Positions 36,284-49,276 are shown, numbered from the stretch's first letter. The stretch: DNA of 64,000 nucleotides from Monomorium pharaonis (GCF_013373865.1 NC_050467.1:21164996-21228995); one strand, 5' to 3'. Made by a program: numbers and translations. The notes: generated by a model from the letters alone, not told the origin.

Positions 36284-39200
36284 TTATGAGGATTTTGTTT
36301 TATTGTTGTCTTGCTTATTTTCCCTCGTGGCTTGTGTCTCGTTTTTCAACACCGACCTAATCTCTTTTCTCGATTCGCCATATTTAGTATCAAAGAACAA
36401 AGCCACTGATGATGGGCTTGGTAAATAATTTTTACCCTCATCTCTATCGCTTACTTTTTCGACTCGATTTTGCAATTTGTTATTTTGCGCTTGATTGTCT
36501 ACGGTGATAAAATGACCATTGGTAACACCAATTTCTTGTGGCAGATCAGGACCGAAAACTTTATTCAACTGTTGCGCCTGCGGTAAACCTTGTATTTGTA
36601 TAACACCGTTTTCCGGCTGCTCTATGGCAGCTAGTATGTCCTGAAGAAGACCATTGGACAAAACCTGATCATGCCTTATGCTGCCATCCGAATTCTCGGT
36701 GCCTAGTCCTCCATCCGCTGGTTGTATCTGCAATCTATAAGTGCCTTTAGAACCTTGAATCTCGAAGTCATCGGCATTTTCAGCGGTCAATTTCTGAGCT
36801 AGAGACAATGCCTCGCTGCCCTCACTCGATTTTAGAAATTGACTAGCGTCAACTTCATTTGATCCAATATTCTTTTCTTGGCTGAAACCCTGAGCGGTCA
36901 AACTTGCTGTCAACGCTTCGGCCGAAATTCCTGAGCCACGTTCGAACGATGCTGCCGCGGGATAAACATTGCGAGACGGACTAGACTGCGCGGAGAGCTC
37001 GTTTGAAACGTCCGAGGCAGATGCGTGAATAGCTTTAGCATCACTCGCTTCGTCGGACGAATCGTAAGTCAGTCCTACGGGATTACCGTAGCTGTCTTTC
37101 AAATTTATCGTCGGTTGTTCGTTATGTTGTAAATCCAGTGTGTTCACCGGAGGCCCTCCTAAAAAGTTATCGAGTGGTTTTGTAAGTGGCAATATGTTAT
37201 CTACAAAAATGGAATTTTGATTGTTAACATCGGATATATCGTTTCCTGTAAAAACTGGATTGTGATTGTCTGCTATGTTTCCAGCGGAAGTTCCTGCATT
37301 TTCAAAACCGTGTTGCAGCTTGCCGCTAGAATGCGCGGATAATCCACTATCTAACGATAGCCCCTCGTTCGAGAGCACTTCAGCACCTGAAGATAAGCCT
37401 CCACTCGAATGTAGCTCTCCGCCGGAATGCAATTCTCCACCTGAAGGTAAACTACCGCTTAAAGGTAGCTCTCCAATTGCGGGCAGTCCTCTTGAAGGCA
37501 ACCCTCCGTTCACGGGCAAGAGTGGCTGCAAGGAATTGCAATCGTAACTGCCGCCGTTTGATAATGGCGCGTTTACTACAGGTGTGCCGTACGTTGTTGT
37601 CAGCGTATTACTGATTCCGCTGTAAAGATTACTGCCAAATCCGGAAGACGTTGAAACAAAAGAAGTCGGCGGGCCAAAATTAGGTGCTCCGTAAGTTAAG
37701 TGTGGTGCTGGTGTGTTGAAATCGTTGAACGATAATGGAGTTCCGTATTGAACGTGAGGCGCGGCAATTGGAGAATTCAAGTTGTGTACATTAAATAAGC
37801 CAGGCGACGCAAAAGAGCCCGAAAATAAATTGCTCGATCCCGATGTATGGCGGAAAGATACTGGCACGTGGAGATTCGGTAACTGCTGTTTTGCAGACGG
37901 TGGCAAATATCGATTAATATTCGATAAGAGTCCCGTTGGTATTGGCTCTCGGAATTTAATCGGTTCCCGATTTCGCGGTGGTATGAAAGAGCCAACAGGA
38001 ATTGACGGTGGTCTGATTGGACCAAGAAGCCTATGAGAATGCAGATTCTGCTTATGGAAAGGGCTTCCGAACGTTCCGAATGATGAAAACAACGGACCGC
38101 GTCCTCCATGCGCCGCGGGATAAGGTCCGTTAGGCGAGTAAGAAGAGAGAGGTGGTGCACCATAAGAATTTAAAGGTGGAGGAGAAAGTAATGATGCTCC
38201 TGATATATCAGCAGTTAAAGGCGGGCCGTAATCATTTGACGGCGCTTGCTGCGGAAGTTGCTGCAAGGACAGATCGTTCCCTACATTCTGAAATCCGTGA
38301 GAATCTCCGCCACTATTTAGAGCATCTGCTTGAGACGCGCCATTGTTTGATGTCAATTCTAGACCCGAATGAAGCGGAGCAGAATTGGTAATCGAATTCG
38401 AGACTTGATTGAATGATGAAACGTCAGAAGTACCACCTGATAATGAGAGATCCGGATTCAAAGCGCCAGTTGCAGGCAACAGTTCAAATCCTACTGTCTT
38501 TACGATGGACAAAGGTTCGATATTTGGCGTTTCGTGCATGTTTAATTGTTGTCGACCGAATTGTTGGTGATCGGTCGATTGACCGGTCGTAGTGATAACA
38601 CCCGGACCTTGATTGTTGTGCAATGGTTCGTTCTGCGGCAACAGCGGCGGCGGTAATCCATTACTCTCCGAAGAAGCCGAGGACTCGTGCACGGACGTCT
38701 TCAAATTTTGATCTTCAGGATTTTGTAACGGCACGCCGTAAGAATCGCTGGGCACATTCGCATCCATCGAGGCGCTCAATGAAGCATGAGACAATTGTAA
38801 TCCCGACGAACTTTCGACATAATTATGCTTCGCATCGAGGGGAGCGCCATACGTATCTGTCGGAGGACCACTTTGATTAGGGGTGGTGGCCAATCCCGCG
38901 ATGGGCTGCCATCCATCGTACTTTATGTCAGGGGGTGTGGGTGGCGCTGGAACTCCTGGCGGAGGTGCTGGCGGTGGAGGTCCGTATAAATCACCAGCTG
39001 GTGGACCGTATTGCGGTTGCGGCACAGATACGGGCGGCGGCGGCGGACCGTACTCGTCATTGGGTAGAGGATTAAACTGAATAGCTAATTTCGGAGGCGG
39101 TGGACCGTAAGTCTCGAGCGATATAGGGATAGGTGGTCCGTGACCTGGCTTAGGCGGTATATATTGCTGACTCGATGTACCGACGAACTTCAATGGTGGA

Positions 39201-42200
39201 CCGTACTGAGGTTTCGGTGATCTGAACGGTGGGAATGAAGCCAACGGCGGCATAAAATGTTGTTTCGGCAATCCGTAATGAAGTTTCGGCGGGCCGTAAA
39301 TAGGCTTAGAAAGAAAGGAAGACGTTGCTAAGCCGAAACTTTGTTTTGGCGGCCCATATTGCGGTTTGATATTTCGTGGTGGTCCGTAGCCGATGGCCAA
39401 CGATCCGAATACGGGCGGCGGCAATTCCGGCGGTGGCGGTGGATAAATAGGCGTCGGTCCAACATTGCCGACTAATTCCGGAGGCCCATATACCGGCGCT
39501 GGTCCGTTAAAACCAGATCCCAACGGTGGCCCATACTCGTCGGATGGTGAATCGAAAGTATTACTTATTCTGTCATGGGCTTTAACCTTGGACTTCTCTT
39601 CTTCCTTGCTTAACGGTACTTGCGAAGTCGCCTTGTTGACTACCGCTTGCACGTGATGTCCAATTAACAGGATGCAGAACAGCGCGAATAGCATCTAAAA
39701 GCAGAAGGGAATGACTAGAATCGGAGAAAGTGACGATTTCACAGCTATTGCGATTAGTTTTGTTTTTTTTATTTTCAACACTAATTATCTATGATTATAC
39801 TGAAAATAAACTCGTAGGATAATACCATCTTATGTAAAGATAATAATACGTCGCACTCAAGATCTCGGAAAATTTAACTACAGTAAAAAACATTACTATT
39901 TTGTAATAAAGCTAACATAATTTTATATATTTTAATATTTTTTTAATTTTACTTATATATTAATTTATATTTTTTACTTCACATTTAAATATAAAATATG
40001 TGTAATATGACTTAATTAAATAATAATTGCTAATTTAATTATAACATTGCAATTTATAAAAACTTAAATATTGTAATTTTAAGTTATATTTTAATATTAA
40101 ATTGAAACATTCTAAAGTTTGTTTTTATATTTGTTTTTTCATTTACATTTGTGCTTTTTATTTTTTTTATGTATATCTGATAAAACATAAAAATATACTG
40201 CAATAAGCATATTATAAGATTATTATTTATTTTTTGTATAAATGTTATTATTGAAAATGAAAGGAAAATAATTATGCCTTGCACGTAGCCATTCAAGCAT
40301 CTGAAACGTTGTGCTATATGTGTTCTAATTAGTTCGTTGGACGCTTAAGAATAGTTTCACATAGCATATGAAGATCACACATGCTCGCTATTGTGTAGTA
40401 GCCATATTGGAGGCCGTGAGAATTCCCGTGTTATTCGCTTAAGTCCAGGAAGTCATCTCGACGTATGTGAAAATTATGTAAAGCCACGTTTATACGTTGT
40501 AGGCATTAGGGAAGCGTGTACGTGAGTGAATAATTACGTCAATTGTAAGTGGAATAGCAGGTGTTGCATGAAGATGAATTACGAAAAATGAGTAAATGAG
40601 ATTTCCTTTGAGATGCTAACTTCGCTTATTTATAGTACAAAGAGGCAATTTTTACACAGAACTATTATATATTTGTTCGTAATTTTGGAGAATGTATGTA
40701 ATTTTATGTTTCATAAAAAATTATATTGTACTATTGTATTACTAACAACTATCTATTTGATCGATTGTAATTAATATAATGATTAGTTAAGTATCATTTC
40801 TATGACATATAAAACTTGAACACGTTTTATATGTATTTTCGTTATATCTGTTGCAAAAGAAACTATTATTTATGCCACTCTTTGTGCAATTGTGTAACAA
40901 TAGACATTAGATTACTGTCATACTAGTAAATAATATCAGTGACTAAAATGAAATTTTATAGTATTCTTTATTACAACATGTAGAAAAAATTAATGAATAT
41001 TAAATAACGTACTACATTTTCAAACTTATCTAATTAAAAGAATTATGCTTACAGTTATATTTTGTGCAATTTATCGCACAATAGCATTTTGATGAAGTAA
41101 TAATATTATAAAGATTATATATAGAATGATTTTCTACAGCAATTAGTTCTAATAACGTTTTCATGTTTCTTTTAGAAAATACTACCCGATGAGAAGAAGC
41201 GATACGCCGATGAGAACGTACAAGCTCACCGTCTGTCAATGCCGCCAAGAAACCATTGGCTTCTCTTAAGTAGCACGATGGCCGAGATGCAAGGCTAACA
41301 TAATCAACCGTACTTTCTCCAAAGACCACGGGAAATGTTTGAACCCGGTAATGATTGCAGTTTCAAATAATTACGTTTTTAAGAATACTTCTACAATTTT
41401 ATTTTTCTTTATAATACTTGATTATTTATGCTGACAACACATGTTTATTTAATTAGCTAAAGGAGAAGAATAGTTGAATTAGAATTTAGTACTTTATAAG
41501 TAATAGCTGAAGGAAAGTACAAGGATACTGAAATATTGTACTTGCAAAAGTTTATCAAGAGCTTTATCACGATTTAATTAATGATTATTCACTTATAATG
41601 AAAAATTATAACGATTATATAAATAATTTTTTATGCAATTTATGTCTTATCAATGGTCTATTAAATTTCTTTAACAATCACATTCTACAACAATATAACA
41701 AATAAAATGAGTCATTAATGATAATTATAGCGGACTCTTTTGTCAAAAGTTTCTAATTGCTTGTAATTTAATATTTATTAATTTTATATTAAAAAAGATT
41801 TTTGATTGCCGAACATCATAACCTGATCATACATGTAATAAATTTGCTTATGCAAGTTAACATATACTTATGAAGCAAACTATATCAATAATAAAACTTG
41901 TCACTTTGCAATTTTATTTACAATTATCAAAATAAATTATAATGCTGTTTGGTTAGGCTAACATGGTAAGTACAACTTACAAGACAGTACACATGCAATC
42001 CATCATTGTGAAGGAGGTCAACAAAAGAAAGTTTCAATCAACCAAGATGTGTTTGTCCAAAATATATTTTCATATTTCTTGAATTATGTCATACACATCG
42101 GACAGTAAATTTTTTAATCATAGAGAATTCAAAACTTATGACGTTTTATTTTGGCTCATAAACTTTTTGTTCTTATTTTATGTTTTATTTTTTTTTAAAT

Positions 42201-43927
42201 TATGTTGTTATTGTAAGTATGATAGAACTACTTTATAACGTGCAATGTAAATAGAAAGATCTATAAAAACAGATCAAATCTGAATCTAAATTGTAATTTA
42301 AATATCCGAGTATTACGATTACGTATATAGTACAAGGAAAAGTACTATCACTTTAATTCAAAACATTGACATTTGCTACATTTCCTTTTGTAGTTACAAA
42401 TAGCCACTTTCATACCTAGATTACTTTTGCATGCGGATGCACTTTTTAGTGCCCGTATGGAAATGCATATATCTCACGCGGACTCTCGTTTTCACGCACA
42501 TTGTGACGCACGCGGGTGCAATGACCCATATTCTTTAATCACAATTATTTCTTTTTTTAATTTTTTAGTTAATTTTTACACTGTGTGTCTGTGCATAATA
42601 CAACAATTTATTAAAAACTCTAAAGAAAAAGATATATTTTTTGGCAAAAGAATGATTTGATCAGTACTTTAGATTAGTCGTTATCAAACACCGATAAGAA
42701 GCCGTTAATTAGTTAATTTCTAGTCAGAAATTGTCGTATAATTAGCGATAATGCGTACGCCTAAGATTGTTATCGTCCACTCCTTTCATAATGCATACGC
42801 CCTTCCTCATTAGTACGGAAATTTATTCACATCGAGGGTGTAAAGCTATTTCAATCGTCGAGATTTCTGCGTAGTAAGGGTATTTTATTTTTTTGTTCAT
42901 TTCTTGATAAAACTAACGCAGTACATATTTAAAAAGATAATCAAAATGCAGAAATTAATAACGCCTGTTTCGTAGGCGTATACAAATTAAATTAATAAAA
43001 TATCAAAATAATTATAAACATAATTAAAACATTTTATTCTGTTGAATTAAATGTCTAGTAAAATTTAGTTTCAATTTATTATGAGAAATTAATTTTTATT
43101 TATGACTGAAAAAATTATATTTATATTTTATTAAAATATTTAAAAATAAAATTATATATTTAAATTTTAACAATAACGAATAACATTTCTTTTTAAATTC
43201 TTAGAGATATAGTTACAGTCAAAATACTTATTATAATTAAGTAAAAGATATTAATAAAACAAGTACGAATATGTAAATAAAAGTAAGTAGAAATTGAATA
43301 ATGACTTGATAATTATGATTAATAAATACATTAATACTTATAAATAATTTTATTTAAGAAATTGAGTATAAAATTTATTTTAACTGTTATAAAACCCAAA
43401 GATGCAGATATTATTAATTTAAACGTTTAATATAAAGAAATGTAATTAGAAATTGTTAAAAGTTACAACAAATGTAACAATTATTTTTTTGCAAAAATTT
43501 ATTATTTACTGAAACTAATGCTTCAGATGTCTATTGCTTCTTTTTAAATAAAGATTTAAATATTACATTAAAAACAATAATAAATTTAAATAAGTAGCTT
43601 TAATTTAATTAAAAAACATATATTATTACAATAAATAAACAGAACGTATCTACTATAACATTTTAAAATCTAGGAGCTCTTTCAAGAGAGACGACGTATT
43701 TTTTTAATGGCATATTATAGATAAATTAATTAATTAGAAGTTAAAAAATATTATATAAGATAGAATACTTTATTCGTTATTAATTAATATTAAATCATAT
43801 AATTATATTAATTAATATTAAAACATATAATTATATTAAATCACACTGATTTTTAGAAAGGACAAACGCTCTGACTAAACTAAGCAAACAATTCAGACTT
43901 GTTCCAACTTACCTTGAATTTAACCAT
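36284..43927 (-). CDS. Large secreted proline-rich YGxP-repeat protein, cuticle/resilin-like, two coding exons
   Basis: Exon 1 is 43927-43913, coding MVKFK and ending AAG before donor GTAAGT. Exon 2 is 39694-36284, entered through a pyrimidine-rich acceptor ending CTTTTAG, phase 0. The product is 1141 residues. A hydrophobic signal (MLFALFCILLIGHHVQA) is followed by a charged linker. A YGPP-rich region covers about residues 55-265 (ten YGPP plus long Pro runs). A Ser/Gly/Asn/Gln-rich middle carries scattered YGPP, YGAP, YGVP and YGTP (to about 710). Next come a short Gly-Gly-Glu-Leu-type repeat (about 730-790) and a less repetitive acidic C-terminal third with GTYRLQIQPADGG near 989. I count 11 YGPP and 8 other YGxP motifs. 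Contexts PSDEYGPP, PTDTYGAP and PSDSYGVP resemble resilin repeats. I see no Rebers-Riddiford consensus, and the mature chain has a single cysteine near residue 724. I infer an extracellular structural cuticle or elastic-matrix protein; no exact family is recognised. Exon 2 starts with its own ATG, so it could be translated from a different leader exon. Confidence 0.93.
39695..43912 (-). other. First intron of the YGxP protein gene (4.2 kb)
   Basis: Bounded by donor GTAAGT after the 15-nt first coding exon and acceptor CTTTTAG before exon 2. It is AT-rich, with no convincing nested gene. Less AT-rich islands at about 40280-40620, 41160-41350 and 42380-42880 are the best places for intronic enhancers. 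A two-copy AT-rich tandem duplication lies at its 5' end (43778-43838). Confidence 0.8.
43778..43838. repeat. Two-copy AT-rich tandem duplication
   Basis: Two adjacent copies of a roughly 30-bp unit beginning TTAATTAATATTAAA and ending CATATAATTATAT. It lies in the first intron of the YGxP gene, close to its 5' end. Confidence 0.8.
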
Positions 43928-44207
43928 GACACACGCACGTAAGCCGCAATCTCGGCACTACACACAGATTATCCGACACTACGTGACTCTCCTTATTCTT
44001 GAAGTGTTCCCTTTGCTTTTCGCCACCGCACTTTAAGGGAAATCACGCCTAACCGGAGCTTGTCGTATACGATTTAACGGTGGTTTTTCATATCACACGT
44101 CGCGCGCACCATACTGGCATTCGTCGGGCCGTAGCCTCTTTGACAAGCGAGCACCACGACTCGCCAGTATTAACACAAAAAATGTCCAGTCTCGTATGAA
44201 GACTCCG

Positions 44208-44215
44208 CTTATATA
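44208..44215 (-). promoter_or_regulatory. TATA box of the YGxP protein gene
   Basis: The minus strand reads TATATAAG in the context GTCTATATAAGCGG. A start site about 25-31 bp downstream (near 44185-44190) gives a leader of about 260 nt before the ATG at 43927, unless the leader is itself spliced. This is the clearest TATA element in the window. Confidence 0.7.
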
Positions 44216-44282
44216 GACTCCGAGAAGACTACCAGTTGGAAGAGTTGTCGACTGAAGTTGCCGGGTGAATCGTGGAAAGGCG

Positions 44283-44402
44283 ACCCGGGAAGAGGAGAGA
44301 GTGAGTGCGCCTAAGGGTACGGAGACAAGAGAGAGGAGCAGAGAAAAAGAGAGAGAGAGATAGAGTGAGAGGGCGTACAGAGAGATGATGTGGGGAAGAG
44401 CG
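44283..44402 (-). promoter_or_regulatory. GAGAG-rich purine tract just upstream of the YGxP gene TATA box
   Basis: Read on the plus strand, the 70-190 bp upstream of the TATA box is dense in GAGAG/AGAGA runs, including a short (GA)n at about 44351-44361. On the gene's own strand it is CT-rich. In insects such tracts bind GAGA factor (Trithorax-like) and often mark paused TATA promoters; function here is inferred. Confidence 0.4.
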
Positions 44403-47400
44403 CGAGAAGAGACAGCCCTCCTCATACGTCGCTTAAAAAATTCTCTTTGTAGAGAAAGTAGGCTAGCCTTGCCTCGTCGCGAGAAGCCGAAGATGCGCTG
44501 TCGCACGTGTATCCCCCGATCTCCGGCTTGACTACAACGTATCCGTCGTGTAAAACCGGTTGTAAATCCTTCCGCTCACAGAAAACAGTTCGGAAAGATT
44601 GGTCAATCGAATATTTCACCTTACACTCGACAATAAGAACCAATATGAATTGCCGACTGCGTGTCTGCTGGTTTGACGGAGATCAAAAAGATGCATTAAA
44701 AATTCATACTATGGTTTGCATAAAAATGCAAGTGAAACTTATGGTAAACGGCCTATGTATTTTATGACTGTGGAGAACATTTGTTTTAGCAGATTCAAAT
44801 TGATGTTGGCAAAGAACTGAACGCTGACTGATGTACACGCGACACTTGAGATTCATTACGACTTTTATTCTTATTTAAGATATTTGCAGACACTTAATTT
44901 AAGGATTGATCAAGAATCAGTAATACACATTCATTGAGTCATGAAGGATGCCTATCAAGTGTTGCATCGTATGTACGCATGAGAAATACTTCTTACGCAA
45001 CGCGACATAATAACTGTAGATTGATGTAATCTTCAATCGTACTGATTAATTATCGCAATGTGATCGGATCGTGTAGCGGCTTTAATATGGGAAAACAAGT
45101 TGTTCTTTACTATATACAACCTGTCTTTCAGCAGAAATATCATAATTATTTCTTACATCTTCATAAAATTAGTTAATGAAGGAAAAAAATTATTGATTAT
45201 ATGCTCAACCATGTAAAGTTTATCGATAATAAAATTATTGTTTAAATCAGAACTGTGTGTGTTTGTATTTTTATTTTGTTATTTATTTTTTAATAAACAT
45301 AATTAGTAAAATTGATCAATTTCTAACACTTGAAAAAAGCAAGTAACATTTTTCATGAAACCTTAAGAAATTATTTTTATAAAATTCTAAATTAATTGTG
45401 ATTATTTAACAATTATAAAGATATGTGTAGATACACACAACGTACACACACACGGGTCTTATTCCATTGAGATCTATTACGTTGTCATCAATAATTCAGC
45501 GGAAAAGTACCGCCCCTCATAGTCTGGCTTTGCTTGTCTGTTGGCAATACCATCTATCCCTGACGCTGTTGCTGCCGCAAAAACCTCGGAATAACGAGAG
45601 ACCCGCAAACAAAATTGTTTCGCCCAAAAGTCTGTGCGGCATAAAAGAGCGGTGAAGGTAACTAGTTGCGGTACGCGCTGAAATTAATTGTCCAACGACA
45701 TACCGTCCATCGGAATTTTTTCCAACCTCTCTTTATTCACCGATTTCTGCGGATCGAGTTTCCACCACATTGTTAAAACGACTATTAGTGTATCGTCATC
45801 ATAGAGAGTTAAAACTTTCAAATACATTTTTTATTCCGAATACATTTTATATTTATTGTACATTAATTAAACAATAGTTTATTTTGTTACGTTGTTTTAT
45901 ACACATTTTGTTTTAACATTGATTTATACTAGACGTTTACAATATTAATAATATGATATCATACTATATTGTCAATATTTCTTGACGTAATGTAATATTA
46001 ATAATGAATTTATACGATATTGTTATTTATGTTTTTTATAATATACGTATTATTTCAATACTATATTAAAGTTTCTTTATTATAAGTTCATGTATTTCAA
46101 TATAACATATTTTACATTTAACTATTACTAATTAAAGGCACAAGTTATGATATTCAATTATAAAGTAAAATTGAGTTACGTTATCAAGGTTTATAAATTT
46201 AAAGTTTTTAAATTTATACAAAATATTAAAAATGATTTTGTCATATACTTTTATTATTAAGATTCTTTGTTTTATGAGATATTTCTATACATAATAAGAA
46301 CTGGTAATCAGCGGTTTTCCGTGTTCAACAATATATCCAACCTTTCAGAAAACTATAACTTACGACGATAGTATCTAGAAGAAATTGGAAGTGTTAGCTT
46401 TGTCTTTAATCTCATCTCTTACGTACACGCTCGGTTGACGTTTATCTCATAAATAATGTGCGCACTCACAGAGAATTTTCTAATCTGATTAAACTATCAA
46501 ACTTACATTACTGAAGTTATAGTTTCATACATTATCCGCTTCTTCTTTAATGTAAGCTCTCGTATATTTTGTAAAACAAGTATATTTATGAAATTACATA
46601 ATAGAATTATACTTTCAAAACAATTATAATAAAATATATACATCAATAATCCAAATTTTCAAATTAAATATCTATCATAACGTATTAACAATTTTTTAAA
46701 TTATTTTTAATGAAATAAATAATTTGCTTTAAAAAACATACTAGAAAATAATAGTAGACACAAAAGTATACGAATGTCTGTCTTTCTTAATTTCAGATCT
46801 TATGTATAATTAATCGCATAACTGACTCTATTTTCATCCAACGAATAATTAACCATGAAAGCGAAGCTATCAGTTATAGTAGGATCCATGGTCAAGGTGA
46901 ATGGTCGACGAGCATTGAAGTTTTAGGGTCACGTCAACTGGAATGCGCGCAGGTGCGGCAGCATCTCGTATTGCCAGGCAAGACTTTCTTCTTTCTTTTG
47001 CTCGAGGTCATCATAGTGAGATACCTTGAGAGAAATCAACGAACGAAACGCTTCTCCAATGACATCTCTAATTTACAAATATTTTTGGAATAGAAGATTT
47101 TTATTAGCTTTAGTTACTATGTTAAAGGTAAAAGTGTACTTTCTTGATTATACGTATGTTGATAAACGTCATTAACGGCATGCTAAAAAGAAAATTCTGA
47201 AACTTTTGATGTTTTTTCGTGTAATTCAAAATTTGTAGGTTTACTCCTTACTCAAACCCGGTATTTTTTATTCATAGAGAAATTATTATAGTGTCTCTCT
47301 CTCTCTCTCTCTCTCTCTGTTTGTTTATTTAAATAATTTTTTTGTTTGTATAGGATATTTATCATTAACTTTTTTAATTTTAATTAATTCTTAATTTAAT

Positions 47401-49166
47401 CTGTCTTGTTTAATTTTGTTTGTATTTAAACTAGAGATAGGCATATAAGAATTAGTAAAATATAAATAGTAAAAGTAATGACTCATACCACAGTTACATT
47501 ATAAAGAGTAAAACAAAACGCTCGATGTAAGCATAATACGCAAGATACTTGTCTAATGAGTAATGAATTCCAGTATTCTAATGTCCACTTCATATATTAA
47601 GGGTTAATACCCATAGGCAAATGGCAACAATATTGGAAAATCTAGTAAGTGTCGATACATATAATTTATCAGCCCCAACTGGTTTGTCACACCTGATCTC
47701 CTGTTAAATCGTTCGCACATCCGGCAATTCGCATATACCACAGCTGGTTCGATTTGCAACGAACAACCAGAAGTGACTCTATAAATTAATATTTGGTACA
47801 CGCATTTGTTAATAAGCGTAAAAGAATAAATAAGTCAATTTATATTATAGCAAAGTAATACTGTTTAATAACAATATAATTTATACGGATTGTATATTTT
47901 ATTAATGTTTCGACTAACTTTGATTAATAAATCAAAGAAATCAAATATTCAAGATATATTCAGAATATTTTTTCAAGATTTTTTTTATACAAGATATAGA
48001 TGTCCGTGTTTTAACTTTGCAATTTCATAGTAACGCTCTATAATAAAAAAATAATTATCTTAAAGATCGAAGATTATCGTAAGAATATTTTCAAAGAAAG
48101 GACATAAAAGGCTGTTTATTACTAATTCAACGAATAATCGGTTCTTTGAAAATCGTTTATTCAAATGTATGCAAAGCGAGAATGCACAGTGGGCTTTCCT
48201 TTCAATTGGTTGATGACTTCTTTTTCAATCGACGAACAAGCTCTGACTTGACAAACCTCACTTACATAATTAAGACTTTCAATGCAAAATACACGAGCCT
48301 TTACTCTTACAATATGTAGATGCTGTTTCACCAATAACACCTATTACATTGTGACGAACGTTTTCACTAATACATAGTAATTGTGACAGACAGATGCCAA
48401 TCTTCCGCACGCATCTTCTGTGACGAAACTCAGTACTTATTCAAGCTACAAGCCATGTCCCAATATACACGTTACAGGTCTAATTGCACCAGCTATGGTT
48501 TTCATCATCGATGTAAATTTCATATTTTTATGTTGTCATAAATGTAACACAAAATTATAAATGCGTATAAATTTCTATATCAAGAAAACACAAATTACTA
48601 TTCCTTGAACACTTTGAAAATAAATGTGCTCCAAAATGTATAAATGTAGTAGCGTAAAAATTTATGATCTTTTAAAAATTATTCTAATTTATCAAAAAAT
48701 TTATCGTTTAGAAACAAGATTATATGCTTTTTGGTTTTTTATTTATCACATTTTACATTTATCTCTTTTTGGTAAATTTCATATAGAAACAGAAAAAAAA
48801 ACAGTTTTGACAGTCGTGCATTAAACCGCAGATTGGTAAAAATGGGTTGCTTGTATAAATATATGCAAAACAAATATGTAATAAAAAAAATGAAAGTAAT
48901 CAAAAATTCACGAAATAAATAAATCCAATGTGTGCGTATTGTTTTGTTAAACAGGCAACGAATACGAAATGTGATCATGCTCTCACGTTGAATGGGGAAA
49001 AAAACACGTTGGACATTTTTCTCGCATAAATCTGTAATAAAAAGGAACGAGGAAATTTTCGTAATACAGTTGCTTCCGTAACTGGGTGGTGAAACGAAGT
49101 GCTCGCGAACATCATAACACAACGCTGAGAATTTGGTGCCCGTTTTTTATCTCGCATTTTACTTAC
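44403..49166. other. Upstream of the YGxP gene promoter, mainly AT-rich
   Basis: Open frames overlap on both strands at 44422-44767. The minus-strand one reads well (VVVKPEIGGYTCDSASSASR) but starts on a non-ATG codon. A less AT-rich patch at 46850-47000 contains TCAAGGTGA, one base off an FTZ-F1-type site, and a CAGGTG E-box. A (CT)n run lies at 47293-47319. No gene supported. Confidence 0.35.
47293..47319. repeat. (TC)n microsatellite
   Basis: About 13 CT units between AT-rich flanks. Confidence 0.93.
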
Positions 49167-49234
49167 GCTGATCTCGGCGTGTTGTAAGCCTGACAAATAC
49201 CGGGAGCCGCTTTACACACGTTCGAACAATTCAT
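49167..49234 (-). CDS. Candidate first coding exon of an unrecognised minus-strand gene
   Basis: An ATG at 49234 opens 22 codons (MNCSNVCKAAPGICQAYNTP then RS plus two bases of the next codon) ending at a strong donor, GTAAGT, at 49166. A TATATAAAG box lies about 45-50 bp upstream of the ATG. The peptide is Cys-containing and has no signal sequence. The next exon is unknown: one in-frame possibility is an acceptor near 44.66 kb leading to the open stretch that ends at 44422, but that join is speculative. It could instead be a non-coding alternative leader for the YGxP gene, whose second exon has its own ATG. Not recognised as any family. Confidence 0.22.
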
Positions 49235-49276
49235 TCGCGACGTATTTCGTCCACAACCTCGAGAAAACGAAATTTA

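Noticed and set aside
37266..39080. Several open frames overlapping the large YGxP exon on both strands
   Set aside because: They are shadows of the GC-richer, repetitive coding exon. The main frame has a signal peptide, splice sites and a coherent composition.
41325..41350. Minus-strand GGGTTCAAA resembling a tRNA B box
   Set aside because: No A box or cloverleaf pairing upstream on that strand.
46888..46905. FTZ-F1-like site TCAAGGTGA upstream of the YGxP gene
   Set aside because: It differs from the consensus at one core base and lies about 2.7 kb from the predicted start, so it is too weak to call as a site.
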